A DNA stretch of 39,214 nucleotides from Psychrobacter sp. UBA3962 (GCF_002385225.1 NZ_DGDC01000048.1:1-39214), one strand, 5' to 3'. Shown: positions 14,759 through 23,999, counted from the first letter of the stretch. Notes: a model not told the origin generated them from the letters alone. Program-made: numbers and translations.

Positions 14759-15232
14759 ATGACTAAAATAGTTACTCTTTTATTGTTTCCCGCTTTTTTG
14801 TTCTCAATAGAAACTACTGCGGCTACTCCCAAATTTAACCACAAAGGTATGCAAAAAGGCGCAACCTCTATGTCTTGTTATCATGATCCTTGCTCGGTAA
14901 CGAGAATCATGAGCACTCAGATAATCAAGAAGAAGCCGGGTTATACACAGTTAAAACTGAAAGCGATTAATGGTTACAGAGGGTGGGAGTCAAAAAAGAC
15001 AACTTGGGAGCATGAATTTTATACTATGTATATCAACTGCTCACTAAAGCGGCCCAATATCTCTAGTAAGCCAAATAAAGAGGGTTATCTCTTACCAATT
15101 GGTGGAGGTAAATATGGTGTTATTCCAGGTGCGGACTATCCTGATGTTACGTTGTACCTGCAAGCCTGTCATAACTATACTGGCGATATTGATGAAGCCG
15201 GTGCTAGGTATGGTTATAACGTAAAAGATTAG
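14759..15232 (+). CDS. Hypothetical secreted/periplasmic protein with Cys pairs
   Basis: A 157-residue protein with a signal peptide (MTKIVTLLLFPAFLFSIETTAA, cleavage about residue 22). The mature part is basic and has four Cys: SCYHDPC near the N-terminus, INC near residue 98 and QAC near residue 140, likely two disulphides. The central segment is beta-like (GYTQLKLKAINGYRGWES). GAGAGG lies 8 bases before ATG 14759. I do not recognise the family. It stands alone, convergent with the broken PAP2 gene. Confidence 0.65.
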   Translation: MTKIVTLLLFPAFLFSIETTAATPKFNHKGMQKGATSMSCYHDPCSVTRIMSTQIIKKKPGYTQLKLKAINGYRGWESKKTTWEHEFYTMYINCSLKRPNISSKPNKEGYLLPIGGGKYGVIPGADYPDVTLYLQACHNYTGDIDEAGARYGYNVKD

Positions 15233-15258
15233 TTAGCCTAAAAATAAACAACACCCCA

Positions 15259-15553
15259 TTACTGCAAAAGAGGAAACTGAGAAAGATTGGCATAAATGAC
15301 GGTAGCGATAAGCACACTTAGGACACTAAACCACACAAAATAAACCCGAGAGCTTGTCCAAGTAACCTCCCAATTAATCTTATCTTTTGCAGTGAGCCAC
15401 TCCATCACGCTAATGGCTACCGTCAGCCATAAGGTTCCGACTAGGTATCCGCCCATCACATCACTTAAATAGTGCTCATTTAACACAATCCGGCTTAGAC
15501 CAATCAAAACACATAAAAAAACCGTCAGTGCCACAACGCGTATTTGAGTATTG
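15259..15553 (-). pseudogene. PAP2 phosphatase, C-terminal part (split by IS605-type element)
   Basis: This part carries the third PAP2 motif SRIVLNEHYLSDVMGG (SRxxxxxH with catalytic His), then two membrane helices. It joins the N-terminal part at 16788-17491 when the element at 15554-16787 is removed: 999 bases in frame, 332 residues, reading GKQFI-NTQIRVVAL across the join. The insertion falls between the PSGH and SRxxxxxH motifs, so each piece lacks part of the active site. Confidence 0.85.
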
Positions 15554-15700
15554 ACTTCCTCCCCTCGCTAAACCGAGGGGATTCCTACATCTAGACGGTC
15601 AAGCCCGACCGCAAGGATGTTCTTAGCAGCATTGATATCTCTATCATGCCATGTGCCACACTCAGCACAAGCCCATCCTCTTATTCGCAAGCCTGCTCTA
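15554..15700 (-). ncRNA. Candidate omega (re)RNA of the tnpB element
   Basis: In TnpB systems the guide RNA scaffold comes from the 3' part of tnpB plus the right end, and the guide is the adjoining flank. Here the tnpB stop codon TAG lies inside the loop of the right-end hairpin (15561-15580), so gene and RNA would overlap as expected. The guide would start CAATACTCAAATACGC in the PAP2 gene. The upstream limit is arbitrary; presence is inferred from architecture. Confidence 0.35.
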
Positions 15701-16674
15701 CCTTTCGGACTACTGTCACTTATTTTATGGCAGCACGAGCAGGTCTGGGTAGTGTAACTCTCATTTACTATCTCAAGCTGACAACCTGCATACTTGCATT
15801 TATATTCCAGTTGTCGTTTAAGTTCAAACCAACCTGCATCGTATGTCGATTTAGCGAGCTTGGTTTTTTTAGTTGTAAATGAGCGTGATTTAACATCACC
15901 AACCACAATTAAGGCATTATCCTTAACTAATTGGGTGGTGAATTTATGAATTAAGTCTAATCTTGTGTTTTTGATTTTGGCGTGGATTGCTTTAACACGC
16001 TTTTTATTCTTAGCACGCTGGGCTACTGCTAATTTATTCGCCCATTTTTGCGTTTGCTTAATAATTAGCTTGTCACCATTTGAGGTAGTAGCAGCTTCCT
16101 TTAAACCTAAGTCAATACCAACGCTGCCCTTACCACTTTCTTGTTTGGGGTAGTCTTTAACAGTAATACAGGCATACCAACGATTACGGCTGTCTTGTAC
16201 TATCTCAAGCGTGTTAATTTGATATAGGCTGAGGTTGTAGCTATCGAATACATCGATGATGAGCTTTTGACCTTTAGATAGTGATAATTGAAGGGTTGAT
16301 TTAAGTGCTTTCTTTCCCGTTTGTCTTGTGCTTAGGTATTTGATAGCAGACTTTTTAAAAGGTATCCAGCCCAGTGATTTACGTTTGGCATCAGGACGAT
16401 TGGTACGCCAGCTAAGCTTGGCTTTTTTAAATTGTTTTCGGGCCTTGGCGTGAGTCTCATTGATAGCTTGCAGTGTTTGACTGTGTAATCCTAAATACTC
16501 ACCGCTACCTTTGGTATACTCACTTAGATCATAAGCACTAAAAAACTTACCGGTACGTTTTAGATGCTCAAAGCAAAGTGCATTAATATAGTTCCACACG
16601 AAGTTCACTGAACCGCTTAGCTGATTCAGCTCTTTTATGTGTTTGTCTTTAATGCGTAGCTTGAGGGTTTTCAT
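15568..16674 (-). CDS. tnpB: TnpB with a non-canonical RuvC-II position
   Basis: A 368-residue RNA-guided nuclease-family protein. Seen: an N-terminal helical domain (LSGSVNFVWNYINAL), RuvC-I GIDLGLKEA with D188, a C-terminal zinc ribbon CSCC...CAEC, and RuvC-III HDRDINAAKNIL. The usual IxxED glutamate of RuvC-II is missing: the aligned segment reads LIVVGDVKSRSF, with G259 in its place. An alternative acidic residue is E305 in IVNESYTTQTC, conserved in this branch to my knowledge and consistent with described rearranged catalytic sites. The stop codon is inside the right-end hairpin. It splits the PAP2 gene. Confidence 0.85.
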   Translation of the reverse strand: MKTLKLRIKDKHIKELNQLSGSVNFVWNYINALCFEHLKRTGKFFSAYDLSEYTKGSGEYLGLHSQTLQAINETHAKARKQFKKAKLSWRTNRPDAKRKSLGWIPFKKSAIKYLSTRQTGKKALKSTLQLSLSKGQKLIIDVFDSYNLSLYQINTLEIVQDSRNRWYACITVKDYPKQESGKGSVGIDLGLKEAATTSNGDKLIIKQTQKWANKLAVAQRAKNKKRVKAIHAKIKNTRLDLIHKFTTQLVKDNALIVVGDVKSRSFTTKKTKLAKSTYDAGWFELKRQLEYKCKYAGCQLEIVNESYTTQTCSCCHKISDSSPKGRAGLRIRGWACAECGTWHDRDINAAKNILAVGLDRLDVGIPSV

Positions 16675-16787
16675 ATGCTTAGTATCGCAAGATTAATTTT
16701 AGTTTACAACCCTTTAACGACTTCTTACGACAGTGTGTGTCGCCTTATATCCACCCCCTGAAGTGGGTGGTTTTACGGCGACTGGTG

Positions 16788-17491
16788 ATAAACTGCTTAC
16801 CAAAACGAACTGCTAGATAAGCGACAAAACCATATAACGCAATTGAAATCGTCGCATGACCGCTAGGAAATGAGTAGGTTTGCTCAAGCAATAGAATGTC
16901 TAACGGTCTGTCCCGTTGAAACAGCAATTTACTTAAGTAAGTAAATGCGGTACTGCCAATCGTAGCGATGAGCAGACCCACAATTAAGTAACGTTGAGCG
17001 ATCATCCAACATAATATTGAGGTTAATAGTATGACTAAGGCAGTGGTCGGTGTAGAGCCTAAACTTGTAATTAAAATAAAAAAGTCGATGACCACAGAAT
17101 CACTCAGCACACTCATCTGCTGCGAGACAAAGTGATCTATCGCCACGATAGAATCTGAGATAACCACATCTTCGACCAGTCCGATAAATAGCGATAATAC
17201 ATAGCCCATCACCAAAACCAGAGCAGTCAGCGGCAGTCCATAAAAATGCTCAATATGCAGTCGCTGCCAGAAGAAGTGATATAGCTTAGGGTGACTCACT
17301 TTAAATTTAGCCAGCCTCTGTTTTATCTCAAACTTTGTTGCTAACGCTCTACCGTACTCAAACAGACGTGCCTGCAGTTTATTCCCATAAGCAATGGCGG
17401 AGTGCTGTAATGTCCATAAAAACACCATGACGAATACAATCAAGCTTATTAACAAAGTCAGCTGCTGATTGTCTTGAATTAAGGTGAGCAT
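16788..17491 (-). pseudogene. PAP2 phosphatase, N-terminal part (split by IS605-type element)
   Basis: This part starts at ATG 17491 and shows several membrane helices plus two of the three PAP2 motifs: KLLFQRDRP (KxxxxxxRP) and SFPSGHAT (PSGH). The native frame ends at GKQFI (16788) and then runs into the element. The intact enzyme would be a 332-residue membrane phosphatase acting on lipid phosphates such as phosphatidate or undecaprenyl pyrophosphate. It lies 100 bases downstream of the sensor kinase gene on the same strand and may have been co-transcribed with it. Confidence 0.85.
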
Positions 17492-17591
17492 GAGTAATAG
17501 GTTGCCTTTTTAGGTGTTTCTTTAGGTGTCTTTTTAGGGGCTTGTCGCTTATGTTTCCACTTTAATTGGCTATCGCTTAATAGGACTCAAT

Positions 17592-19064
17592 CTAAAATAA
17601 GTAGGTTGAGGATAACTTAGGTAGAGGTAGTTTAACGCTGATTTTAATCCAATTATCTTCAACTAAAGCTGCGACGGTGCCTCTATGTGCTTTTACAATC
17701 GATTTAACTATAGATAATCCAAGCCCCGTTCCCGAATACGAAGTGCCTTCTGCCTTTCTGTCTTGATCATTAGCCCGCCGATAAAAGCGCTCAAACAGCC
17801 GACTGGCCTCTTTTTGAGTCATCGGCTGTGCGGTTTGGTTTTCTATGACAATATTAAGCTGTGTTTGATCCGTCACGCCTGCAGATATTTTGATTGTGCT
17901 GTCGTTTTTTGAATAATAAATGGCATTTGAAATTAAATTAGAAAACAGGCGCTGAAGCAGGCCCTTATCGCCTTTTATAACCGCAAACTCCCCCGACTTA
18001 ACCAAATGAATACCTCTATCATCAGCCAGTAACTCATAATACTCTATGAGCTGAGTCATCAAGCTGTCCATATCCACATCTTTTAGCTGCTCCTGACTAA
18101 GACCTTTTTGAGTTTTTGCCAGAAGCAGCATGTTATTAGTTACCTCCGACAAATGTTCTAGTGTTTCGTGTTGATGATGCAGCTGTTCGATATATTCACT
18201 AATCTGCCTAGGTTTACTTAACATGACCTGAGTTTGAGTGCTTAACGTGGCAATTGGGGTACGTAGCTCATGAGCAATATTGTCAGAATAGCGAGACAGT
18301 GACTCAAAGTTATCCTCAAGCTTACTCATCATAATATTATAAGACTCAGCAAGCGGACGCAGCTCGCTTGGCATATCCGCGACTGTAATCCGCTCACCCA
18401 GCTGCTCAGAGTTTATGGTTTTCATTTTTTGGATAAAAGTGGTTAACGGAGAGAATCCCCAGTAGACACTAAAGGCGGCGATAAACAGCAGCAGCAAAGT
18501 CATGGCCACTAAGATAACTTTGAGCTGCAAAGAGAACTGATGCAAGTAAAGATGATGCACATCAATCGGGAGTGCCAGTAAATAAATCTGGTTATTGCTT
18601 GTGATAATAACACTTCGATAAGGTCGATTATCTAGCTGTAATTCAAACTGCTTATCTCCATGCTCACTCATCAAATCAAGGATATTGATTGAATCTTTGC
18701 CATAACTTTCTAAATTAAAAGCGCGAAAATCACTTTGATTATCCCTAGCAGTTTGATTGCCAACAGCAATTTGACTATCACTAGTAATAGCTTGCCCATC
18801 TGATGTAAACCCAAATACTTGAACCCCATAACCTAATCCTTTTTTATTATTGTAATTAGGGTTAAGGGATTCCGAACTGTGCTCTATGCCGTAGCTGGAT
18901 TTACGTAGATTAAAAGCAGCATGGGTTAACATCTCAGAATCCATCACCTCAAAGTGATCAGTTACTGAGCGCTTAATCCAAAAGTACACCGTAATCTGCG
19001 ACAGCACCACAAATATGGTGAGTAATATGAGGGTGCGCCACAGTAAAGAGAGTCGAATATTCAT
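17592..19064 (-). CDS. cusS: CusS-like heavy-metal sensor histidine kinase
   Basis: A 490-residue membrane kinase. TM1 is about residues 9-30 and TM2 about 182-204, with a ~150-residue periplasmic sensor between. HAMP follows, then the dimerisation box with the phosphorylated H265 in DNIAHELRTPIA, the N box NLISNAIYYS and G box GTGLGLSIV. Layout and context fit CusS/CopS-type Cu/Ag sensors. It lies 57 bases downstream of its response regulator. The divergent copper export genes are the likely targets. Metal identity is inferred from neighbours. Confidence 0.85.
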   Translation of the reverse strand: MNIRLSLLWRTLILLTIFVVLSQITVYFWIKRSVTDHFEVMDSEMLTHAAFNLRKSSYGIEHSSESLNPNYNNKKGLGYGVQVFGFTSDGQAITSDSQIAVGNQTARDNQSDFRAFNLESYGKDSINILDLMSEHGDKQFELQLDNRPYRSVIITSNNQIYLLALPIDVHHLYLHQFSLQLKVILVAMTLLLLFIAAFSVYWGFSPLTTFIQKMKTINSEQLGERITVADMPSELRPLAESYNIMMSKLEDNFESLSRYSDNIAHELRTPIATLSTQTQVMLSKPRQISEYIEQLHHQHETLEHLSEVTNNMLLLAKTQKGLSQEQLKDVDMDSLMTQLIEYYELLADDRGIHLVKSGEFAVIKGDKGLLQRLFSNLISNAIYYSKNDSTIKISAGVTDQTQLNIVIENQTAQPMTQKEASRLFERFYRRANDQDRKAEGTSYSGTGLGLSIVKSIVKAHRGTVAALVEDNWIKISVKLPLPKLSSTYLF

Positions 19065-19084
19065 AGTGCTAAGGCTTTTTAATT

Positions 19085-19113
19085 GATACTTTTATAATGG
19101 ATACTTTTATAAT
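19085..19113. repeat. 15-bp tandem duplication in the regulator-kinase gap
   Basis: GATACTTTTATAAT occurs at 19085-19098 and 19100-19113, with one G between. It sits in the 57-base gap between response regulator and kinase genes and looks like a recent slippage event; it lengthens the gap and may affect coupling. Confidence 0.7.
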
Positions 19114-19121
19114 ATTAAGGG

Positions 19122-19817
19122 CTACTGATGCTCAAGCCCGCTTTCATCCTCCAGCTTATAGCCCATACCTCGCACCGTGTGAATGAGTTTTGGCTCAAAA
19201 TCTTCATCAATTTTTACTCTCAAACGTCGTATGGCCACATCAATGACATTGGTATCACTCTCAAAATTCATATCCCATACCTGTGAGGCAATAACCGAAC
19301 GTGGTAACACCTCACCCTTACGCTCTAACATAAATTGCAATAAAGCAAACTCTTTTGAGGTCAGCTGAATGGCAGTATTGCCTCTATGTACAGTGCGTTT
19401 GGCAAGATCTAGGGTTAAGTCGGCTACTTTAAGTTGAGTGCTTAAATACTCTGATTGATTGGCCCGTCGTAGCAAGTTTTTAAGACGAACCACCAACTCT
19501 GCAAAGGCAAAAGGCTTGGTCAGATAGTCATCGCCACCAATCTCTATGCCTTTGATACGATCTTCTAAATCATCCTTGGCGGTTAAAAACAGCACTGGGG
19601 TTGTTTGACCACTTTGGCGATAGTTTTTCACAATCTCAAAGCCGCTTATATCCGGTAGCATGACATCCATTATCACAACGTTATAATCTTCTGACATTAG
19701 CGCGTGATAGCCATCTAGACCATTAACTTTGTGATCTACTAAAAACCCTGATTCGGTCAGACCTTTTTGAATGTATTCTCCGAGTTTTACCTCATCTTCT
19801 ACCAACAAAACCTTCAT
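19122..19817 (-). CDS. cusR: CusR-like OmpR-family response regulator
   Basis: A 231-residue regulator. The receiver domain (1-120) has the acidic pocket E7-D8 and the phosphorylated D51 in VVIMDVMLPD, switch residue T in FLTAKDD and K in LTKPF. The C-terminal winged helix (~130-225) has LTSKEFALLQFMLERKGEVLPRSVI and RRLRVKIDEDF with HTVRGMGYKLE. GAGGTG precedes ATG 19817. It should bind the palindrome in the divergent gap to turn on the copper export genes. Confidence 0.87.
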   Translation of the reverse strand: MKVLLVEDEVKLGEYIQKGLTESGFLVDHKVNGLDGYHALMSEDYNVVIMDVMLPDISGFEIVKNYRQSGQTTPVLFLTAKDDLEDRIKGIEIGGDDYLTKPFAFAELVVRLKNLLRRANQSEYLSTQLKVADLTLDLAKRTVHRGNTAIQLTSKEFALLQFMLERKGEVLPRSVIASQVWDMNFESDTNVIDVAIRRLRVKIDEDFEPKLIHTVRGMGYKLEDESGLEHQ

Positions 19818-19932
19818 TCACACCTCAAAATTGCTACTGAGTAATTATTATATTTAATGGGCTATTAGCCTTTAGCTTCGCCTGAGACCATACTAGAGCA
19901 ATATAGCCAGCTTGAACATCCCTAGTCTCAAG

Positions 19933-19948
19933 ATGACAAATTTGTAAT
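19933..19948. promoter_or_regulatory. CusR/CopR-like copper box
   Basis: ATGACAAATTTGTAAT is a near-perfect palindrome close to the known E. coli CusR box form (TGACAAnnTTGTCA). It lies in the 267-bp gap between the divergent regulator and copper export genes. Further TCATGT half-like strings follow at 19954-19969. Suggests joint control of both transcripts. Confidence 0.6.
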
Positions 19949-20084
19949 GTTTACGTCATGTTCATGTCATTTGCTAGGCGGTAATATGGGTATAACTCCC
20001 TCTCTTTATCTAATATCAGAGCCAGTGCCTACAATTAGAGCCCATAACTAGATAAAACGGTAATTTAAGTATAAAGGTGCCCCT

Positions 20085-20756
20085 ATGAAATCAAACCACT
20101 TTTTAAAAATTTCATCCTCTAAATCTTCTGCTTATTCTGTCTCACCACATAAGCTTAGCAGTCCAATGATTAAAGGCGCTGCTATTTTGGCTTTGGCCGC
20201 CACTTTATCGGCTTGCGGCTCACCCAATCAAAGCCAAACCGCAGCGCTTGATTCTGCTACGGATTCAACCGCACAAGTTTCGCAGTCTTCAGTTACACAA
20301 GCGAATGCACCACTTAATCAAACCCAGACAAATCAGCCTGCCTCTACTCTTCTACAAGGGGTTTCAGCCACAGTTTATAAAGACGCCAACTGCGGCTGCT
20401 GTACCGAGTGGATCAGCTATGCTGATAAAGCAGGACTGCAGTCTACTTATCAGCATCCACAAACCCTCTCTGCTGTGAAAGACAGATACGAGGTGCCTGA
20501 ACAAATGCGCTCATGTCACACTACCGTAACTAGTGATGGCTTTGTCTTTGAGGGACATATTCCTGCTAAATTTATGGCACAGTTCCTAGAGAATCCGCCA
20601 AATGATGCAATCGGTCTGGCTGTACCCAGTATGCCTGTGGGTAGCCCAGGTATGGAATATGACGATAAATTCATACCATATAACGTTTTTCAATTAAATA
20701 AAGACGGCTCATATGACGTGTATGCTAGTGTGGATACAACTCAGCAGCAGTCATAA
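20085..20756 (+). CDS. DUF411 metal-binding lipoprotein
   Basis: A 223-residue protein. An unusual 27-residue Ser-rich lead precedes a lipoprotein signal (MIKGAAILALAATLSAC, lipid Cys about residue 44). A Ser/Thr/Gln-rich linker follows to ~100, then a DUF411 domain with VYKDANCGCCTEWI, RSCHTT and the conserved FEGHIPAKFMAQFLENPP. DUF411 proteins occur in Cu/Ag resistance loci and are thought to bind metal in the periplasm. The second start (20166) fits the signal peptide better but has no ribosome site; 20085 follows AAAGGTG. It forms an operon with the downstream pump (32-base gap). Confidence 0.82.
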   Translation: MKSNHFLKISSSKSSAYSVSPHKLSSPMIKGAAILALAATLSACGSPNQSQTAALDSATDSTAQVSQSSVTQANAPLNQTQTNQPASTLLQGVSATVYKDANCGCCTEWISYADKAGLQSTYQHPQTLSAVKDRYEVPEQMRSCHTTVTSDGFVFEGHIPAKFMAQFLENPPNDAIGLAVPSMPVGSPGMEYDDKFIPYNVFQLNKDGSYDVYASVDTTQQQS

Positions 20757-20788
20757 ACCGTCTATTATTAAAATTAAGGGGTAGTCTC

Positions 20789-23269
20789 ATGAACCATGAC
20801 CATTCAAATAAAAATCATACTACAAATAAGGCAAAAGCTGAGGGTATGGATAACGGTTCAGCTTCTGCCACACCAGCTTCTAATAAATACGATTTAGTCC
20901 CCGAAAACTACGAAGGGATTATTTATATCTGCCCAATGCACCCTGAGGTCAGAGACATTACCGAGAGTCGCTGTCCACTCTGTGATATGTTTTTGAAACC
21001 TGAAGAGGAAGTTGCAAACTCTGAACACTCTCATCATCACGGCCATCACCAGCACAATGAAACTCATCCTGCCAGCACCACCCCTGACACTGAGCAGATA
21101 AAAAACAGCCCCTATAATAAGATACCTGATGGCTATGAAGGGACGGTTTATACCTGTCCTATGCACCCTGAAGTTCGTGATATCAAAAACAGTGGTTGCC
21201 CGATATGTGGTATGGCACTTGAGCCTGAAACTGTCACGCTAGAGGAAGAAGATACCACTGAACTTGATGACATGACCCGCCGCTTTTGGATATGTACGGT
21301 GCTGACTATCCCGCTATTTATCATCGCCATGGGCGACATGGTCGGTCTTGATATAAATGGCCTGATGAACCGTTATGGCATCTCAACTCAGTGGCTAAAT
21401 ATTATCCAGCTTATACTGGCAACCCCCGTGGTACTTTGGGGAGCTAAGCCCTTCTTCGTCAGAGGTTGGCAGTCCCTTAAGACCATGAATTTAAATATGT
21501 TTACCCTGATTGCCATTGGCACAGGGGCGGCTTATTTATTTAGTATCGTGGCGACTTTCTTTCCTGATATCTTCCCGCCAAGCTTTAAGGATCACTCAGG
21601 TCAAGTGGGCGTCTATTTTGAAGCCGCTGCAGTGATTACGACCTTGGTACTGTTAGGACAAGTGTTAGAACTAAGAGCTCGAAGTCAGACTTCAGGCGCC
21701 ATTCGTGCCCTGCTTGAGCTTGCTCCGCCCACAGCCAGACGTGTCGATGAAGACGGACAAGAAGTTGAGGTGTCACTTGAAGAGGTTAATACCGGAGACA
21801 TCCTACGTATCAGACCTGGTGAAAAAGTGCCCGTTGATGGCCTGGTTATTGAAGGCGAAAGCCGCGTAGACGAATCTATGGTCACTGGTGAGCCTATGCC
21901 AGTAGCCAAAAAGAGTGATGACAGCGTAACTGGCGGTACCGTTAATGGCACAGGGTCGCTGTTAATTAAAGCGGTGAACGTTGGCGATAATACGGTCTTA
22001 TCAAAAATCGTAAAAATGGTCAGTGAGGCTCAGCGCAGCCAAGCTCCCATTCAAAAGCAGGTCGATAAGGTGTCTAGCTGGTTTGTGCCGACAGTCATTA
22101 TCACCGCCGTTATCACCTTTATTGTGTGGGCGATATTTGGCCCAGACCCTGCCCTAGCATATGCTCTTGTCAATGCGATAGCGGTGCTTATCATTGCCTG
22201 CCCTTGTGCTTTAGGCCTAGCCACCCCCATGTCTATTATGGTCGGAACTGGCAAGGGCGCTCAAAACGGAGTGTTGATTAAAAACGCTGAAGTATTAGAG
22301 CGCATGGAGAAGGTAGATACCATCGTTGTTGATAAAACAGGCACCTTAACCGAAGGCAAACCTAAGCTAACTTCTATTGACGTAAGCTCAGGCTGGCAAC
22401 CAAACGAAGTACTTGCCTTAGTCGCTGCCGTTGAGCAATCCAGTGAGCACCCTCTGGCTGAGGCCATTGTGGAAGCGGCCAAAGAGCGTAACCTTACTCT
22501 ATCTGCTGTCAGCAACTTTGAGTCTGTTACCGGTGAAGGGGTAAAAGCGGTTGTCAATAATAAGCTGGTCGCCATTGGTAATGACAAGCTAATGAAGGGG
22601 CTAAATAGCTACGATCCTCAGCTGTCTGAGCAAGCCAATAAGCGACGCAGTGAGGGTGAAACGGTTATGTTTGTGGCCATCGATAATACGCCTGCCGGCC
22701 TTATTTCTGTCTCAGATCCGATTAAAGCCAGTACCAAAGAAGCCATTGATCGACTGCACAATGAAAACCTAAAAGTTATCATGCTTACCGGAGACAATGC
22801 GGTTACCGCCCAAGCAGTCGCTAGCCAGCTAAACATCGATGAGGTACAAGCAGACGTCTCACCAGAAGACAAGAACCGCATCGTAAAAGAGCTTCAACAG
22901 CAAGGACGTATCGTGGCCATGGCCGGTGACGGCATTAATGATGCGCCCGCCCTCGCCCAAGCCACGGTAGGTATTGCGATGGGTACAGGTACTGATGTGG
23001 CCATTGAAAGTGCTGGCATCACCTTGGTCAAAGGCGACTTAATGGGTATTACCAAAGCACATAAACTGAGCCAAGCTACTATGAAAAACATCAGACAAAA
23101 CTTGTTTTTCGCTTTTGTTTATAACGCTTTAGGTATCCCTGTGGCAGCAGGCCTGCTCTACCCATTCTTTGGGCTATTGCTAAGTCCGATGATTGCCGCT
23201 GCAGCCATGAGTCTATCCTCTGTGTCAGTGATTTTTAACTCACTTAGATTACGCGGTTTAAAGTTATAA
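20789..23269 (+). CDS. copA: Cu/Ag-exporting P1B-type ATPase with two N-terminal metal-binding domains
   Basis: An 826-residue pump with no HMA domain. Instead there are two copies of the short heavy-metal-binding domain: CPMHPEVRDITESRCPLC (48-65) and CPMHPEVRDIKNSGCPIC (123-140), separated by a His cluster (HSHHHGHHQH). The membrane site is CPC at C471-C473, the phosphorylated aspartate is D515 in DKTGTLTEGKP, and the last helices carry MSLSSVSV, typical of the CopA/SilP branch for Cu(I)/Ag(I). GGGG precedes ATG 20789. It is co-transcribed with the DUF411 gene and probably controlled by the divergent two-component system. It exports Cu+ or Ag+ from the cytoplasm. Confidence 0.88.
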   Translation: MNHDHSNKNHTTNKAKAEGMDNGSASATPASNKYDLVPENYEGIIYICPMHPEVRDITESRCPLCDMFLKPEEEVANSEHSHHHGHHQHNETHPASTTPDTEQIKNSPYNKIPDGYEGTVYTCPMHPEVRDIKNSGCPICGMALEPETVTLEEEDTTELDDMTRRFWICTVLTIPLFIIAMGDMVGLDINGLMNRYGISTQWLNIIQLILATPVVLWGAKPFFVRGWQSLKTMNLNMFTLIAIGTGAAYLFSIVATFFPDIFPPSFKDHSGQVGVYFEAAAVITTLVLLGQVLELRARSQTSGAIRALLELAPPTARRVDEDGQEVEVSLEEVNTGDILRIRPGEKVPVDGLVIEGESRVDESMVTGEPMPVAKKSDDSVTGGTVNGTGSLLIKAVNVGDNTVLSKIVKMVSEAQRSQAPIQKQVDKVSSWFVPTVIITAVITFIVWAIFGPDPALAYALVNAIAVLIIACPCALGLATPMSIMVGTGKGAQNGVLIKNAEVLERMEKVDTIVVDKTGTLTEGKPKLTSIDVSSGWQPNEVLALVAAVEQSSEHPLAEAIVEAAKERNLTLSAVSNFESVTGEGVKAVVNNKLVAIGNDKLMKGLNSYDPQLSEQANKRRSEGETVMFVAIDNTPAGLISVSDPIKASTKEAIDRLHNENLKVIMLTGDNAVTAQAVASQLNIDEVQADVSPEDKNRIVKELQQQGRIVAMAGDGINDAPALAQATVGIAMGTGTDVAIESAGITLVKGDLMGITKAHKLSQATMKNIRQNLFFAFVYNALGIPVAAGLLYPFFGLLLSPMIAAAAMSLSSVSVIFNSLRLRGLKL

Positions 23270-23280
23270 AAAAGCAGCCA

Positions 23281-23979
23281 CTAAACCTCTACGCCAAAGA
23301 AACGGCCAATAAGTGAAGTTGCAATCATAGCCAGCGTGCCCCAAACCACTACTCGGGTCACTGCTGGCACGACTGGCGCACCCCCCAAGCGTGCTGAAGC
23401 AATGCCCAATAGCACCAGACCTGCTATGGTCAATCCCATTAAGGCATATACTAAATTAAAGGAAGGGAAAATAAATAAGCCTAAAATAGGAACCACCCCA
23501 CCAATTATAAAGGCGATAGCAGAAGCTATGGCTGCTTCAAAAGGCTTAGCTTGAGCAATTTCTGTAACCCCAATCTCATCTCTAGCATGCGCACCCAAAG
23601 CATCTTTTTCAGTTAAAGCCACAGCCACTTGGTGAGCAAGATTGCTATCCAGACCACGACTTTCATAAATTCGAGTCAGTTCTAGAAGTTCACGCTCAGG
23701 GTTATTATCCAGCTCATATTGCTCTTTGGCTAAGTCGGCCGCTTCAGTATCTGCTTGGGAAGATACTGAGATATACTCCCCTGCCGCCATCGAAAATGCA
23801 CCAGCGGTTAATGCGGCCAAACCGGTAAGAAACAGAGTTTGGCTACTTTGGTTGGCAGCTGCTACCCCGACCAAAAGACTTGCGGTAGATATAAGACCAT
23901 CGTTGGCACCTAACACAGCCGCTCGAAGCCAGTTATTACGTTCACTTAAGTGTTTTTCTTCATGTATCGACCTTGGCAT
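23281..23979 (-). CDS. VIT1/CCC1 family transporter
   Basis: A 232-residue inner-membrane protein of the VIT/CCC1 family (Fe2+/Mn2+ transport in eukaryotic members; bacterial substrate less sure). It begins HLSERNNWLRAAVLGANDGLISTASLLVGV, the family signature, and has FSMAAGEYISVSSQADTE, a soluble helical part (residues ~75-140) and three more helices. It ends 11 bases from the copper pump and is transcribed towards it. ATG 23979 is preceded by GGAGGCG. Confidence 0.85.
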   Translation of the reverse strand: MPRSIHEEKHLSERNNWLRAAVLGANDGLISTASLLVGVAAANQSSQTLFLTGLAALTAGAFSMAAGEYISVSSQADTEAADLAKEQYELDNNPERELLELTRIYESRGLDSNLAHQVAVALTEKDALGAHARDEIGVTEIAQAKPFEAAIASAIAFIIGGVVPILGLFIFPSFNLVYALMGLTIAGLVLLGIASARLGGAPVVPAVTRVVVWGTLAMIATSLIGRFFGVEV

Positions 23980-23999
23980 GTCGCCTCCTGAATTTACGC

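Larger units (their letters stand above)
15554..16787 (-). mobile_element. IS200/IS605-family element with tnpB only
   Basis: A 1234-bp insertion without target duplication, placed 3' of TTTAT on the minus strand (ATAAA at 16788-16792). The left-end hairpin lies at 16742-16787 and contains CCACCC/GGGTGG inside GTCGCC/GGCGAC. The right end has the hairpin CCCCTCG/CGAGGGG (15561-15580) and ends ..GGGAGGAAGT. Both are subterminal hairpins as used by Y1 transposases. No tnpA is present, so it needs a TnpA from elsewhere. The outer boundary is uncertain by one base because both flank and element offer a C. Confidence 0.85.

Noticed and set aside
21685..23091. Several antisense frames inside the copper ATPase gene
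   Set aside because: Low-complexity Ser/Thr/Val-rich shadows of the real gene.
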